64,000 nt of DNA from Rallus limicola. Taxonomy: Eukaryota; Chordata; Aves; Gruiformes; Rallidae. The stretch is taken from NCBI GenBank assembly GCA_022605955.1, contig JAKCOZ010000009.1:2976001-3040000 (forward strand), read 5' to 3'. Both the position numbers and the translations under genes were made by a program. The notes below the pieces were generated by a model. It saw only the letters and a list, made by a program, of their open reading frames with translations, had not been told where the DNA came from and ran no database searches. This document shows, in pieces, positions 47,397 to 60,009 of this stretch (position 1 is the first letter of the stretch; the number at the start of each line of letters is the position of its first letter).

Positions 47397-49148
47397 AAAG
47401 CAGGCCTGAGCAGCAAAGCTTCAGGCCACTGCTACAAGGGTTATGTTGTGACTTCTAGCACAGCTTCCTTCTTTTGATGCACTGGATGTGGGTATGGAAA
47501 AGAAATATGTAAATGGATTTGCCTGCATCACTTGTCATACCAGAAGAATACACTGACTTCAGAACACTGCTCCCCATGTGGAATAGAAGGTCTATTTGAT
47601 TGCACAGCATAGTGTGTTGTTCCCTTTTTATTTCCAAGCTGAGGAAATAAAGAAAAAAATCTCCTTTGTCATTACACTGCTGTTATGGCAGGGAATTTAA
47701 TTGCATCCAAATCAAGGCAAAGTTATGATTCCCTTAGAAATTGTAACTTGGTCCCAAACACTGAGCTCTTTTGGAGCGACTGTTGCTACACACCTCTACA
47801 GAAAGCAATAAACCAGCAGCAAGTGTGTGTTATAGTTGGTAAGGGAACTATTACCTTGAGTTTCACAACTTGTATCATTATGTGATTCATCACAAAAGCC
47901 TTTTAGTTGTAATTTTTACCTATAGGTTATGATATGGAGATGCAGGGTGGGATTTGCCTGCCTAGGCACCTTGGGATCAGATGTCCATGCTATGGCTAGT
48001 CATCCACAGCTCCTTTCAAAGCTGAGAAATAAAGACCTCCAAAGGCTGATCTATCTTAAGAAGAAATGAATGACCTCCTGGAGGCTTGTGTCTTGCTCAG
48101 ATAACTAGCACAAGCACGGGCACCTAACTTCTGATGTCCAAACCACGTGAATCCATCCTCAGGGGACAATTCAAAGGTCATTCTATCATCATTTTGAGGA
48201 GCTTTCCCTCAATAAACGTGTAAAAAGTTTTGCCTTTCTTGTTTCCTACTTTGTTAGTGTCTATTTGTCCTTCTTCATTCAGAACTGTCATTGTTCAACC
48301 TGGAGATAAGTGGAAATACTGTCGTTCCTCAAAAAAGGGAGTTCAGTTCATTATCAAAACAGGTTTATCTCTTGGAAGAAGAAGAAAAAAAGTTAGTAGA
48401 AAGAAGGATGTTCCTTCCAAAAAGTCAGGGAAGATATTGCCAGAGGTCTTGTCTTAATCCTCTGTGTATCTTAGAGGCCAAGGGAGGAATTGGGGTAGCA
48501 GTAAGAGGAATTAAAAGGCAGGTACCTGAGACTACAAAGTCGTAACAGAACCTCACATGGTGATTAAAACTTGAAAATCACTTAGGAGTTCACTCTAGGT
48601 GAGTTTGGTTTTGTTTGAGGCCAAATCACAGTTTCCATTGAACTGTGTTAAAAGACAGTGTGTGGTTTGTGTGTTAGTTACACCTGTTTAACCAGAATGA
48701 AAAAATGGGCTTTCCATCATCTTGAGCTAATGTCCAAACAATGGAGACTCTTTTGGGCCTAGGAAATTGAGATGCAATGTTCAGCTCCAAAATGTATATA
48801 TCCCAGTGAGAGGCCATGGTGGGGCCTCTTGACCTTCAGTTAAAAATGGCATGAAAGCATTCTGACCACTCACAAACCAGTGAAGGGCTGTACCAAAAAG
48901 TAGGTCTGTATTATTTGTTGACATAAATTTCAATATATTCCTGGGTGCCCAGCCTTCCCACTAGCTCCTCCTGTTGCTGAAAAACAAAGTCAGACTAGGG
49001 GAAAGCCAAGTTAGGTCTGCAGGCTGACATGGGGAAGGTTGAACATCTTCCCCAGTCTTCCTCGGCCCCATTTTGGTATAACCTGTCTCTGAAGGACTAT
49101 GCAGAAGATCTACTGGTGTTCCTGTTCTTGTGCAGGATTCCAAATAGA
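47397..49148. other. Unique non-coding DNA
   Basis: No gene, RNA or transposon recognised. Composition is AT-rich. Confidence 0.6.
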
Positions 49149-49309
49149 TCATAGAATCACAGCATCACAGCATCACTAGGTTGGAAAAGATCTTTGAGAT
49201 CAAGTCCAACCATTCCTGTCCTGTGCTAACCCATATCCCTGAGCACCTCATCTACCCGTCTGTTAAACAGTCAGTGACTCAGCCCCCATCCTGGGCAGCC
49301 TGTTCCAGT
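49149..49309 (-). mobile_element. CR1 LINE 3' tail, [13 protein letters not shown] class, rearranged
   Basis: Minus-strand tail with variant octamers (CACAGCATCACAGCATCAC) and CACCTCATCTACCCGTCTGTT. The next CR1 block (ACACCCAAGGGTGGGG in the 13.3 kb copy) is replaced by a short unrelated stretch before CTGGGCAGCCTGTTCCAG, so the copy has suffered an internal deletion or substitution. Confidence 0.9.
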
Positions 49310-49394
49310 GAAGACAGTGTAGGGTGCCCATCTCCTGCCCTTCCCCATCACAAAAAAGTAATCCAAATTTCAACCTCTGCAAGGAGGGGAGATG

Positions 49395-49586
49395 AATCAC
49401 AGAATCACAGAATCACAGAATCATAGACTGGTCTGGGTTGTAAGGGACCCCAAGGATCATAGATCTCCAACCCCCTGCCACAGGCAGGGCCACCAACCTC
49501 CAGGCCTGGAGCTACACAAGGTTGCCCAGGGCCCTAGCCAACCTGGCCTTGAACACTTCCAGGGATGGGGCACCCACTCCCTCTCT
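49395..49586 (-). mobile_element. CR1 LINE 3' tail, GCCAGGTTGGCTGG class
   Basis: A second minus-strand CR1 tail only 85 bp from the previous one but of another subfamily. It starts with three clean inverted octamers (AATCACAGAATCACAGAATC) and stops inside the 3' UTR at CACTCCCTCTCT. Two subfamilies this close indicate independent insertions in the same orientation. Confidence 0.95.
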
Positions 49587-50196
49587 TTCTGCATGAACTT
49601 GTGCTCTTTGTGACAAAAACAAAGCACATACCTGAAGAGTGCCCATCACCTGTAGCTGGGGGAACAGAAGGGAATCTGACCTTCTGCAGAAACCAGAGAG
49701 AGACGTTCCTTCCATGGGCTGAGCCCGTGACAGTTGATGTTATTTTAGTTTTGTAAAACCAGATGGGGGTCACTAACAACTTCCTTAAGTTGCTGAGCCA
49801 CCACAGAGGCAGGAGTGAGGCACGTGGCCACGTGAAGCATGTGGTATTAATACCCACACAGGCAATCAGGCTAAATATAGAGATAATGCAGCTTTTTCTC
49901 AGCGGAGGTGGAGCGGGGGGAGAGGTTGGTAAGGGATGAAAGTCTTACTGGCAGGGATACAGAAGAAAGGAAAGCTTCAACCTTTCTGCACCAGCTCAAA
50001 CAACATCTGCAGGCTGCTGCTGGCAGGATGGGGTGCACCAGGCTTTGAAAAATATGGAGGCATCTCCACTAAGGTGAGTACTGCCCTGGGAATCAGAAGA
50101 GATTATAAGCCAACCTAAACACTGCCCTACCTCTGAGTGCTGTGGCACTGTGGTTTTCTATGACATTCTACACCTGAGATGGTGCAAACCATCATT
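49587..50196. other. Unique non-coding DNA
   Basis: No gene recognised. A plus-strand pair (AACATCTGCAG then CACTAAG|GTGAGT) would bound about 50013-50073, but the acceptor has a poor polypyrimidine tract. Confidence 0.5.
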
Positions 50197-50257
50197 GGGG
50201 TTGGACCTGATGATCTCTCAAGGTCCCTTTCAACCCCTACAATTCTGTGCTTCTGTG
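50197..50257 (+). mobile_element. CR1 LINE terminal tail (60 bp)
   Basis: Only GGGGTTGGACCTGATGATCT, the AGGTCCCTTTCAACCCCTAC block and the tail ATTCTGTGCTTCTGTGG are left. This is an extreme 5' truncation. Confidence 0.9.
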
Positions 50258-51692
50258 GAACATCTGTTACTGGGTTTGTTGTTTGGGCTGTGTGTGTGTC
50301 TGGGGTCTTGGGAGAAGGGAAAGAACTGCAGGTCTCTGAAGACTGCTGTGGCTCAGAGGTGTGTTGCTAAGGAAAAGTTGGATTGAGCCAGGTTGAAGGA
50401 AAACCTTTTAAAGATGATTTACCAAGGCTCTGTTATCAGTCAGAAGTGGAGCTCTTCATCTGGAGTTTATAAACCTTCCTCTTTATCATCTGTGCAGTGG
50501 TAAAGAGAGATTTCCCACCTTTGCACTGCTGCAGTAAAGAAGTCCAAAGCTTTATTTCCTCCCCTGTGGGGCTGTCGTGTCCCCCATGAGCTGATGTTGG
50601 CAGTTAAAAGGTGTGGAGCAAAGCCAAACCTCCAGCGTGCAGTGACTGTGACTCCCACTGCTGACCCAAAAGGGGCAGGCAGCTCTCAGTACCTGATGTC
50701 CATCCAGCCAAGCCTTTCAAAAATGAAAGGACATCAGCTTTGCTCCCAGCATTTCTCATCATCCCTGCACATCCCAGTAACTCCTTTCCCCTACTCAAGA
50801 GGTCTGAAACATCTCCTCAGAACTGAAATGTAGGGACTGGCTGAAAGCAGCATGGCTGAAGGTCTCCATCAGCAAAAGGCCTGTGCTGGTCACTCAGCTG
50901 AGTTGTGCTGAGGTCTGCACGGATGTCGTCCCCATTCCCTTCTTCCTCTCGCCCTGTCTTCACACATCTTCTTTATGCTGATCTGCTCTGCAGCAGGCTT
51001 TGAGGTGCCTGGATGAGCAGGACCAGATATTTTATTAGCTTGTTTAGTGTGATGGAGGCAGAGGAGAAAGGCTGACTTATTGGTACTATTTAGCAGACCC
51101 CGACGCCTGTGACTTGAGCTGCAGGTGGAGTAGTTAAGTGAACAAAACAACAGGATAACCAAGAGACTGGGCAGATCCTGGTTATCAAGGAGAAGAGGAT
51201 GAGTGTTGTTCTGTTTTCCATTTTCAGGAGGACTAAATCAGGCTCCTAAATGTCCTGACACACATCCTGATAACTGGGGAGCGAGACTGCTCGACTCATC
51301 TCCACAGCCGCCTGCTCTCCTGTACAGCCTTTCAGAAAATAGCCACCACCATCCATCTTATTCCACTTAACTGGATTAAGTGTTATCTAAGTGTTATCTG
51401 CCTTTTCTATTCCCTGACCAGAATGGAGATGGAACATTGTACATAAGCTTGTTATAAATATCTATGTCTGTGACAAAAGAAGGGCTGGAGGAAGTTCATC
51501 CTCACCCAACTCCATGGTGTTGGATGGGGAGAAATCTAGCCTGACAGCTTCCAGAACTGCATGGGACATCTCCTGCCCCACCGTGAGCCAAAGGTTGCGT
51601 TTCTGTGGTTCAAAACAGGGTTAGGACTTCTTCAAATGCGTCTAGTCGTGTGCGAAGTATGAAGAGCCTGCTCTGCACTCAGCGTAGTAGCA
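50258..51692. other. Unique non-coding DNA
   Basis: No gene or transposon recognised. A short imperfect direct repeat (TTAAGTGTTATC, TAAGTGTTATC) is near 51377. Confidence 0.55.
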
Positions 51693-52227
51693 CTGTATAC
51701 TCTGCCCTGGTCAGGCCCCACCTGGAGTGTTGTGTCCAGATCTGGGCTCCCTGGGATAAAAAGGACAGGGATCTCCTGGAGAGAGTCCAGAGGAGGCTAC
51801 AGAGGTGATGAAGGGCCTGGAGCATCTCCCCTGTGAGGAAAGGCTGAGTGAGCTGGGGCTGTTCAGCCTGGAGAAAAGAAGCCTGAGAGGGGATCTGATC
51901 AGTGTTTATCAATAGCTGAAGGGTGGGACACAGGGGGACATGGGCAGCCTCTTCTCAGTGTCTGTGGGGACAGGACAAGGGGCGAGGGACTCAAGCTGGA
52001 GCACAGGGAGTTCTGCACCAATATGGGAAGAACTTCTTCCCAGTGAGGGTGAGGGAGCCCTGGGACAGGCTGCCCAGGGGGTGTGGAGTCTCCTTCTCTG
52101 GAGAGATTCCAGCCCTGTCTGGACGCCTCCCTGAGTGCCCTGTCCTAGGGACCCTGCTTTGGCAGAGGGTTGAACCCCATGAGCTCTGGAGCTCCCTTCC
52201 AACCCCTGCAATGCTGTGATTCTGTGA
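51693..52227 (+). mobile_element. CR1 LINE 3' fragment, GACCCTGCTTTGGCAGG class
   Basis: Copy beginning at the [12 protein letters not shown] codons. The first ORF2 segment (to about 51808) is broken near the RVQRR landmark, where CTACAGAGGTGATGAAGG replaces the usual GCCACCAAGATGAT-type sequence. The later segment reads through [19 protein letters not shown] to the 3' UTR and the tail TGTGATTCTGTGAG. Confidence 0.96.
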
Positions 52228-53068
52228 GTGCAAGGTGAAGATCAGCTTTGGGGTTCCACCAGGGCTCCACTCTGGGCTCCTTTGGGCACAGCATCGACCT
52301 CAGCAATTCGGTTTAACAGGAATAAATACTTCTTGTTCCCTCCCCCAAATGGGGCAAGTTTTGTTTTGCTCCATCTGAACAGCACTTTGAAGATACAAAT
52401 CCCTGGTGTGACGAGTTGTTTCAACATGCATGTCCTGCCAGTAAAGCGTTGTGGAGAAGCCCAGCTCTCATCTTAGCCACAGCGGTGGTAAGAATAATGC
52501 AAATGATGCAGTGAGTGGTTCAGAGCCCATAAAATATAGCAGAGGGAAGCAAAGCAGTGAAAGGTGTCTGTGCTGCAAAGCAGTGGTACAAAAGACTCTC
52601 ATAACAATATATGCAGAATATTGTTTGTATTGGGGGGGACGTGTTTGGAATCCTCTCCAGCAGAAAATCACATGGAAATCACAAAATCTTTTCCAAGATG
52701 TTCTGTAAACACATAAACCTTGTGGGCTAGGAGATGAGTTGGAGACTGTTACCCAATCTGCCCTGGAGCAGGCTAGGAAAGTAGAGCTGCTGCTGAAAGA
52801 GAGAGCAATTTTACAAGATTTATAGACTGTAAATATTTTATTTACCCTCCAAAGAAGGAGTCCATACTCGTTGCAAAGAATGTGGATAAAGTGTGTGCCG
52901 GCTTGGGTCCTTTTTTGGTTTGGTGAGACTGTGGAAATAATTTAAAGCATTGCTGAAAGTCAAGAGACTTCAGGTGTCTTTGTGTCCTGTCTCATTCATC
53001 TCTGGGATGTACCATGAGGTTTCTTAGACAGTCTGTCCTGGGAGTGCCACTCTGTTCCCTTGTGTGGA
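52228..53068. other. Unique non-coding DNA
   Basis: No gene recognised in this spacer between two CR1 copies of the same class. Confidence 0.6.
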
Positions 53069-53494
53069 GGGACTACCAAGATAATTAAAGGCCTGGAGCA
53101 TCTCCCCTGTGAGGAAAGGCTGAGGGAGCTGGGGCTGTTCAGCCTGGAGAAAAGAAGCCTGAGAGGGGATCTGATCAGTGTTTATCAATAGCTGAAGGGT
53201 GGGACACAGGGGGACATGGGCAGCCTCTTCTCAGTGTCTGTGGGGACAGGACAAGGGCGATGGCCTCAAGTTGGAGCACAGGGAGTTCTGCACCAATATG
53301 GGAAGAACTTCTTCCCGGTGAGGGTGAGGGAGCCCTGGGACAGGCTGCCCAGGGGTTGTGGAGTCTCCTTCTCTGGAGAGATGCCAGACACCTCCCGGTG
53401 TGCCCTGTCCTAGTGACCCTGCTTTGGCAGGGGGTTGGACCCGATGGGCTCTGGAGCTCCCTGCCAACCCCTACAGTTCTGTGATTTAGTGATT
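53069..53494 (+). mobile_element. CR1 LINE 3' fragment, GACCCTGCTTTGGCAGG class
   Basis: Starts near the [11 protein letters not shown] codons and ends with ACAGTTCTGTGATTTAGTGA. It differs from the 51.7 kb copy by a short deletion where CCAGCCCTGTCTGGACGCC is reduced to GATGCCAGACACC (about 53379-53393). Confidence 0.95.
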
Positions 53495-56400
53495 CCCACA
53501 CTCCTGTGGCTGCTTTTCAGACCTTAACTCCTAGCTGGGAAAATACAGATGAAACAGAAATACATTTAGATACCATTTTCAGTTCCCAAGCTGGTGTCCA
53601 GCACAAACTGCGAGCTGTTTCTGCTCTTAGCTTGCTTGTAATTGGGTCTGACCTAGGTGAGGTGCAGCACATCATTTCCAGGCCCTCTGTATGCTCTAAG
53701 CAATACGTAAGGGTAATGAACCTGAGGGTTGGGGTTTTTTGGTATGTGCATTCTCCAAGTCTCATTAGAGGTAGCACTAATATTGACTTGTTTGCATTTC
53801 AGACGAAGGGGAGTCTGTTTAATAACATCAGCGATTTGGTCAATATTGGCACAGTCCACGTGCCAAGCGCAGGGCTGGATGATGTTTTCATTAACCTCAG
53901 CACTCTCATAGTGCTGCAGTTTTCCTGTATTTTACCTGTTTTCTCTCATCGTGGTGCAAGCAGGGCTGCAGAGGAAGAGAACCAACTGTCTCCTAAGTTA
54001 GTTCCTGAACAAGGTGCTAAAAGTGCCTCCAAGCTTTCTCCTCATCACCCCTGCCTCTGTCTCAGGAACAAGCTTGCCTGCATGTGCTCCATCAAACATT
54101 GTCTCTTTCTCCTTCTGCTCCTGCTTTCCCTGGTTTGAGCCCCACAGATCCTCACCTCCATGTGTGAGACCTCAATTTTGGCCCTTTACCTGCCACCCCA
54201 GCCCTGCCCACGGAGCAGCTGATACTTGTTTGACAGCACGTGCTTGGTATGACTATAACCTTCTGTTCCTAAGATGTGGTTAGCTGGGAAGAGGAATGCA
54301 ATGCCCTTGTGAAAGCACAGTAAGGATCATGTTTCCTACGTAGTTTTCGGTGGCAGACATCATAGTCTTTTGCAGAGGGAAGTGGATTTGTTCTTAAAAG
54401 AGCTCTGAGGAAGGGAAGCCTACATGTTCCGGTGTTAGAGATGGAAAAGCTGAGGCAGGGAAGCAAGATGACTTGCTCAAGGAGCCTGTGGAGGAAGAGT
54501 GGGAGGGGAAATCCCATCTGCTGAAGAAGGAATTAATCCAGACTACAGGAAGCGTGGAAGATGACTCAGTTGCAGATGATAAGAGGGCTGGAAGGCAAGT
54601 GAAAGCTGGTGTGAAATCTGGATGGGTGGATGGATAAAAGAGAGAGAGAGGAACTGTATTTTCTGAAATTACTCACAAGAAAGTACCTGTATGTATGCAG
54701 CCAAGAGAAAAAAACAGTGCCTGGATCAGGCTAGGGCTGATTGTTCAGGAAATAAGGAGACTGTGGATTAAAAAGTCATCTCCCCTTGGCTCAAACACAC
54801 TTCTGGGCAGCATGCTTGGACTAGAGCTGCCTGCTTTAGAGGGGAGTCAGAATTCAAGCTCTGAGGAAAACATCCTCTCTTGGATCAATAGTTCTGTTCG
54901 CAGCAGCAAGAAGTTGTTTTGCTCCTGGAAACCCTCAGTTCCCAGCTAATAACCATTGCTGGGCTCTGCCTGCAGGACATTACCTGCTTGAGCCATTGCT
55001 ATAACTCGTGGTACTTTACATGCTTTAATATTTTTCATCTTTAAAAGTGATGGCAAAACAGTCCTCCAGCATGCTTCTGAGAGTTCTTATCCTTTGGGTA
55101 TTTGCATAGTGATACAGTGACAGAGATTTAGGTGTTGAGAACTACGGGAGCCATCAGACTGTTCATTAGAATTAAGGGACCTACCCGTGATTCACCTGAG
55201 ACACCAAGTACCTCCCAAGCAAATTCCCAAGGAGATGATTTTCCTTCTCAACTCCAAACTTTGTATCCAGCCACATGAACCACACTTGTGCCTCGGCATC
55301 ACCTGGCAGTCTGGCTCAAAGGTCTTTACTTTGGTGTCAGCAGTGAAAAAAACTACATCTAAATTCCAAGAGTAAAGTGTGCCTTAGTGAAAGGCTGGAC
55401 ATTCCCTGGCAGCAGTGGCTTCTCAAGAACTGCTGTCTCACTGGGATCGGGGTTTCACGATGCTCTCAGTAAAGAAATATTGCACTGTATGAGTAAAGCT
55501 CCAGGCATGTGTCTTCCAACACCGGAGGAAGTTACAGTGTCTTCCTTTTAGCTGCTTACAGAGCAAATACAGAGCAAATGCGTTGGTGCAGATAAGGACC
55601 TGAAGGTACAGTGACTCTACAGGAATGAGTAAAGCCAAGTGAAATGTGAGCCAGTATGTTTTCCCTGGGGACATTTCAGATAGCTCCTATTTCTACGTGG
55701 GCTACAGATTGGGAGCAGAGATAGCTCGAAGTAGCTTTTCCCAATGGCAGAGCGCAGAGAGGGAGGCAAGTGTAAATCATCTGGACAAGGGAGCACAGTC
55801 ATCAGGGTCTGGAGAGCACCCAGGGCTCATTTTCAGGTCGAGGGAAGGTTGGTTGATTGACTTGGAGGACTTCCTTGTCGACCTCGTGCAAGATCTAAGT
55901 GGGGTTATTTTGTGCCCGGGGAGGCTGTGTGTGTGTTTCTGCAGCTCATATTTGGACACATCTGGGTGCTGCACTGCGCTGCTATTACTTTATCTTCTGC
56001 TAAAGGGGAGGAGGAGGAGCGCTCACCTCCTCGTCGTGATGCTGCACCTCTTCTTGGCCAGCCCAGGTGTTCCCTGAGCCTGGTGTGTGCCCTGGCATTT
56101 CTGGTGACCGCTGCCCACGGCGTGGGTTGAAATGTGCTATCTAAACAAACACAGTAGTTCTTCTTGACGTGAAGCAGCTGTTCTCAGTGGTGCTCACAGC
56201 TTTCCAACAGAGGCATTTACTGATTTTATTAACAAAAATAACCCTCCCTTTTGGAATCAGGTTCAATTTGCCTCAGCCCTACCACAAAATTGCCTGTGGA
56301 TGCCAGTGAGAGGTGAAAGAAACTTCTAGAAATAAAGACCCTGTAAATTATAGGTAAAATGTAGGATGTAAAGGATGGAATACTTTAGATGAAAGGCATC

Positions 56401-57816
56401 TTTCAAAGTGCTTCACGATGCCTTTGAAGCTGGCAAGTGCCCGAACTGGCTTCAGCATTTAGCTCACTGGACATCCTTCTTGGGAACCTGACAGTGGGAG
56501 AAACTGCTGCAAAGACAACAAATTGTGTTTGCAAGGCACAGAAGGACATTTGAGACCCAAAGAAAGAATCTCTTTGGAAAATTACATATCGAATCAGCTT
56601 TATGGCTTTCAGGGTGCAAAGGAAGCCTTGAATGACGTTACAAATGTCCTGGTGTGTTTGCAGTCCCACGCTAAACTACCTGTCAGGTCGAGTGCAAATC
56701 TGTAGCCAAAATTAAATCCTTTCATACAGTTTCTTTAGTTCCTTTAGGACCACAGTGCTACTTCTGTCTGCACCCTGACCTTGCTTTACAAGCAGTTAAA
56801 ATAACAGTTTGACCTAAGCGTGACAAAATCCTGTGTTTTTCTATGTGTAGGCGAGCTGTAATTCCCACCTCTTCATGTCAAAGGCAAATGGCAAACTTGG
56901 GGTGAGCACTGGGTGGGCGAGGGAAGCTCATCGGGGTGCTGGTGAAGGCACTGATTGGAAATAGCCACATTAGAAAGCTGGTTTGCCTTGGCTCTGCTTG
57001 CAAGTCAGTGGAGCCTGATCACGCAAGGTTCAGTCCAGCTGAGCTCTGCTCTCTGCTGAAGACTGGTTTTCCAGCATCTCCTAAGGCACCAAAGCTGGAT
57101 GCTGGAAGCAGGCAGCATGAATAACCTCCCCGAAGGAGACAGGAGCCTTGCATCCAGAAAGAAACACCAGCCTCCCATGAAAGACAGGGGACAGGAGCTC
57201 TGCCCTTTAGATGGGTGAGTGAGTAAGATGGGAGTGAGGCATGAGAAGATGGACAAGTCAGTGAAAACAGTGGAAGAGGTCTCAGAAAGTGACACATGGC
57301 AGGAATGGGATAAGGGAGCTGAGAACTAGCTTAATAACTGGGAATGGATTAGTTTTCAAAATTAAAAGCACCGTGGATTCACTCCTCAGCCCTCACCAAA
57401 TCAACATCTACATCACCTGCACATCTTACACAGGACTAAGCATTTGACTTGTGACAGGCTGGAGGAGCTCATGTATTGTGGGCAAGGTGGGCTCCAAACT
57501 TACCTGATAGCTATTGGTTTTTAGTCCCATTCTGCAGTGGTTCCTTACTGGGAAGAAGATAAAACGGGTGGAAGAAAATGCCCTTTTGCTGGTAATTTTA
57601 TGTTCTGAAGCCCAGCTTATGGATAGAAGGATCATCAGGGGGTAGAAGAAAATGAAGTAGTAGTTTGACCTTTTATTGACTACAGAGGAGAGGTGACATG
57701 GGACATGGTGTTTTAGAAGAGCAAAACAGCACCTTAGGCAGGAAAGAAGATGGAAGCTGCAGGGCCTTGGATGTACCTCAGATGTACCTCTGGGTGAGTC
57801 TAACACATGACTGGGG
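53495..57816. other. Unique non-coding DNA with one long orphan frame
   Basis: The first 640 bp hold an unexplained open frame (listed separately). The rest has no recognised gene or repeat. A plus-strand pair (TTTCTATGTGTAG then CTTGG|GTGAGC, about 56851-56902) is open in one frame but unsupported. Confidence 0.5.
53506..54138 (+). other. Orphan open frame, 210 codons
   Basis: The longest open frame in the window outside the CpG island, the minisatellite and the CR1 copies. It begins a few bases after a CR1 end. The middle part (about residues 40-150) is not low-complexity and contains stretches such as GTVHVPSAGLDDVFINLSTL, but I recognise no domain. The C-terminal part is a Leu-rich hydrophobic run (LFLLLLLLSL) ending at the stop. 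Open frames also exist on the opposite strand over the same bases. It could be a decayed element of unknown type or chance. Confidence 0.12.
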
Positions 57817-57944
57817 ATCATAGAATCATAGAATCACAGACTTGTCTGGGCTGGGAGGGACCCCAAGGATCACAGAGTTCCAACCCCCCTGCCACAGGCA
57901 GGGCCACCAACCTCCAGGCCTGGAGCTACACAAGGGTGCCCAGG
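57817..57944 (-). mobile_element. CR1 LINE 3' tail, GCCAGGTTGGCTGG class
   Basis: A 128-bp minus-strand tail with inverted octamers (ATCATAGAATCATAGAATC), GGACCCCAAGGATCACAGAG and the CCTCCAGGCCTGGAGCTACA block. It ends inside the 3' UTR. Confidence 0.94.
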
Positions 57945-59161
57945 AAGAAGGGGTCATGGTCTGCTTTGGGGACAGGCAGCAAATACACAGAAGGGACTGT
58001 CTGTGTGAGCCATCATGGATAACCACAGACCTTAAGCTTGGAGAGAGCAGTACCATGACTAAGCCTCCCACCACTGTGTAGGTGCTGTGACCCTGCCATG
58101 AGCTGTCAGAGGAGCCAAGGCTGGCTGCCCACGAAGTCCGCAGTGCCAACTGCACCTCCCCTCAAGCCTCAGTGGGATTTTTGCTTTTCTGAGAGCAAAA
58201 CCACACCAGAGTTATGACCTGGTAGGAAGTCAAGTGAAAACAGAGCCAGTCATCAACAAGCAAATCAGATCTAGGAAGGAAATGGGCTGAAAGTCAAAGC
58301 AGAAGGATGCTGCATGCATTCAAAATACACATAGCATAACTATAAAGGTGTAAAGGAGTAAATGCCTTTGGGGCAAACTAGAGGAGACTTAGGAATCTTC
58401 TCTCGATACACAGAAGAGAACTGGTATATTAGGAGGACTATATTTGAAGCAGCTTGATGTTACTGAAGGATGTACCAGCTTAATCATATTTATTTAACTC
58501 CCCATAACAGGCAGAGTCACATAGATGGAGAACTCAGGGAAGGCACCAGGTTTTATGCTCAAACTCTGAAAAAAAAAAAGCAAAGACTAATAAAAATACC
58601 ATGGAAAGAGAAGTTTGGCCATAAACAGACCCTTGTACCAGGATCTTCATCTTGGGGAACTCCTTTGGTTGGGTTCATGCACATTTCAGTGGTTCATTTT
58701 CAACCTCCCTTTCTGATAACATGTAGAGGAATGTGTATTCTAGACAAGTACCTCGTTGGAATACAGATTTGTTTCATAGAAAGCCGGATGTTTTTGATGC
58801 CATGTAAGAATGCCATAGCTAAAAGCATTAAAATAGCTACAGCTTGTGGCCAGCCTACACGGGCTGGGAGCTGTTGCTCGGTTTTCTTCCTTGAACAGAA
58901 AATGAGCTATATTGAAGACAGGGTATTGTATCTTTCCCAGTTGTTGTTTTCCCTGTTGAATAACTAGGCAATGAACTCCTGCACTTTCAATAACACTGTT
59001 GGATGTCTGATGAAACCTGAGTCCTCCTCATTGTCCTCCTTCAAAATCACTTTTGGAAGGTGGTCTTTGGGGCTTGGGATGGAGAAAGGGTTGGCCAAAG
59101 CTCTCCTACGATGACATGAGTAATTTACAAAATGTCTTTTTTAAATCTCCTCGTAGAAATA
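57945..59161. other. Unique non-coding DNA
   Basis: No gene or repeat recognised. The 165-codon frame at 58470-58967 shows no domain. Confidence 0.55.
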
Positions 59162-59670
59162 ATCAGAGAATCACAGACTGGGCTGGGCTGGAAGGGACCC
59201 CAAGGATCACAGAGCTCCAACCCCCTGCCACAGGCAGAGCCACCAGCTCCCAGGCCTGGAGCTACACAAGGTTCCCCAGGGACTCATCCAGCCTGGCCTT
59301 CAACACCCCCAGGGACAAGGCACCCACCCCCTCTCTGGGCAGCCCATTCCAGCCCCTCACCACTCTCTCTGCAAAGAACTTCCCCCTAAGATCTCATCTA
59401 ACCCTTCCTTCCTTCAGCTTCACTCCATCCCCCTTGTCCTGCCAGGCTCTGCCCTTGAACAAGCTGATTCCCCTCCTGTTTCTCTGCTCCCTTCAGGGAC
59501 TGGCAGGCTGCAATGAGGTCCCCCCACAGCCTTCTCTTCTCCAGGCTGGACAAGCCCAGCTCCCTCAGCCTCTCTTCGGAGGGAAGGTGCTCCAGCCCTC
59601 TGATCATCTTTGTGACCTCCTCTGACCCCTCTCCACCAGTCCCACATCTTTCTTGTGTAGGGGGTCCCAG
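59162..59670 (-). mobile_element. CR1 LINE 3' fragment, GCCAGGTTGGCTGG class
   Basis: Minus-strand copy with an inverted tail (AATCAGAGAATCACAGACTG), a full 3' UTR, and ORF2 codons readable on the minus strand ([18 protein letters not shown] and [14 protein letters not shown]). It extends to the complement of the GGGGAPYTRK(M)-like region at about 59670. Confidence 0.95.
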
Positions 59671-60009
59671 ATATAGGTGTTTCTGATTGAACTCTCACAT
59701 TTGAAATAACTGCTTCTTTACAGACTTCCATGTGCATCCCACTTCAGAACTGTGGGTTCCTATGAGACAGTAAGCAGCAGGTCTGCAGCATCATGGACCA
59801 ACATTTCAGAAGCATTTCGTTTTGTTAGAGGAGGAATCTCTCAAATTATAGGTGCCAAAGATAGTAATTTTCTGATTCATACTGTGGAGAGAGATACGTA
59901 TCGCTCAAGTATGAGAACAGGGAAGAGCTGACGCACGCCCCGTGTAAGGTGAAGTCACAGCTAACCTGTGTTATTGTCTGTTCTCTAAGGATATTGAAGA
60001 AGACAATAC
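59671..60009. other. Short unique spacer between opposed CR1 copies
   Basis: About 340 bp without a recognised feature. The two flanking CR1 copies are of different subfamilies and lie with their truncated 5' ends facing each other. Confidence 0.6.
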
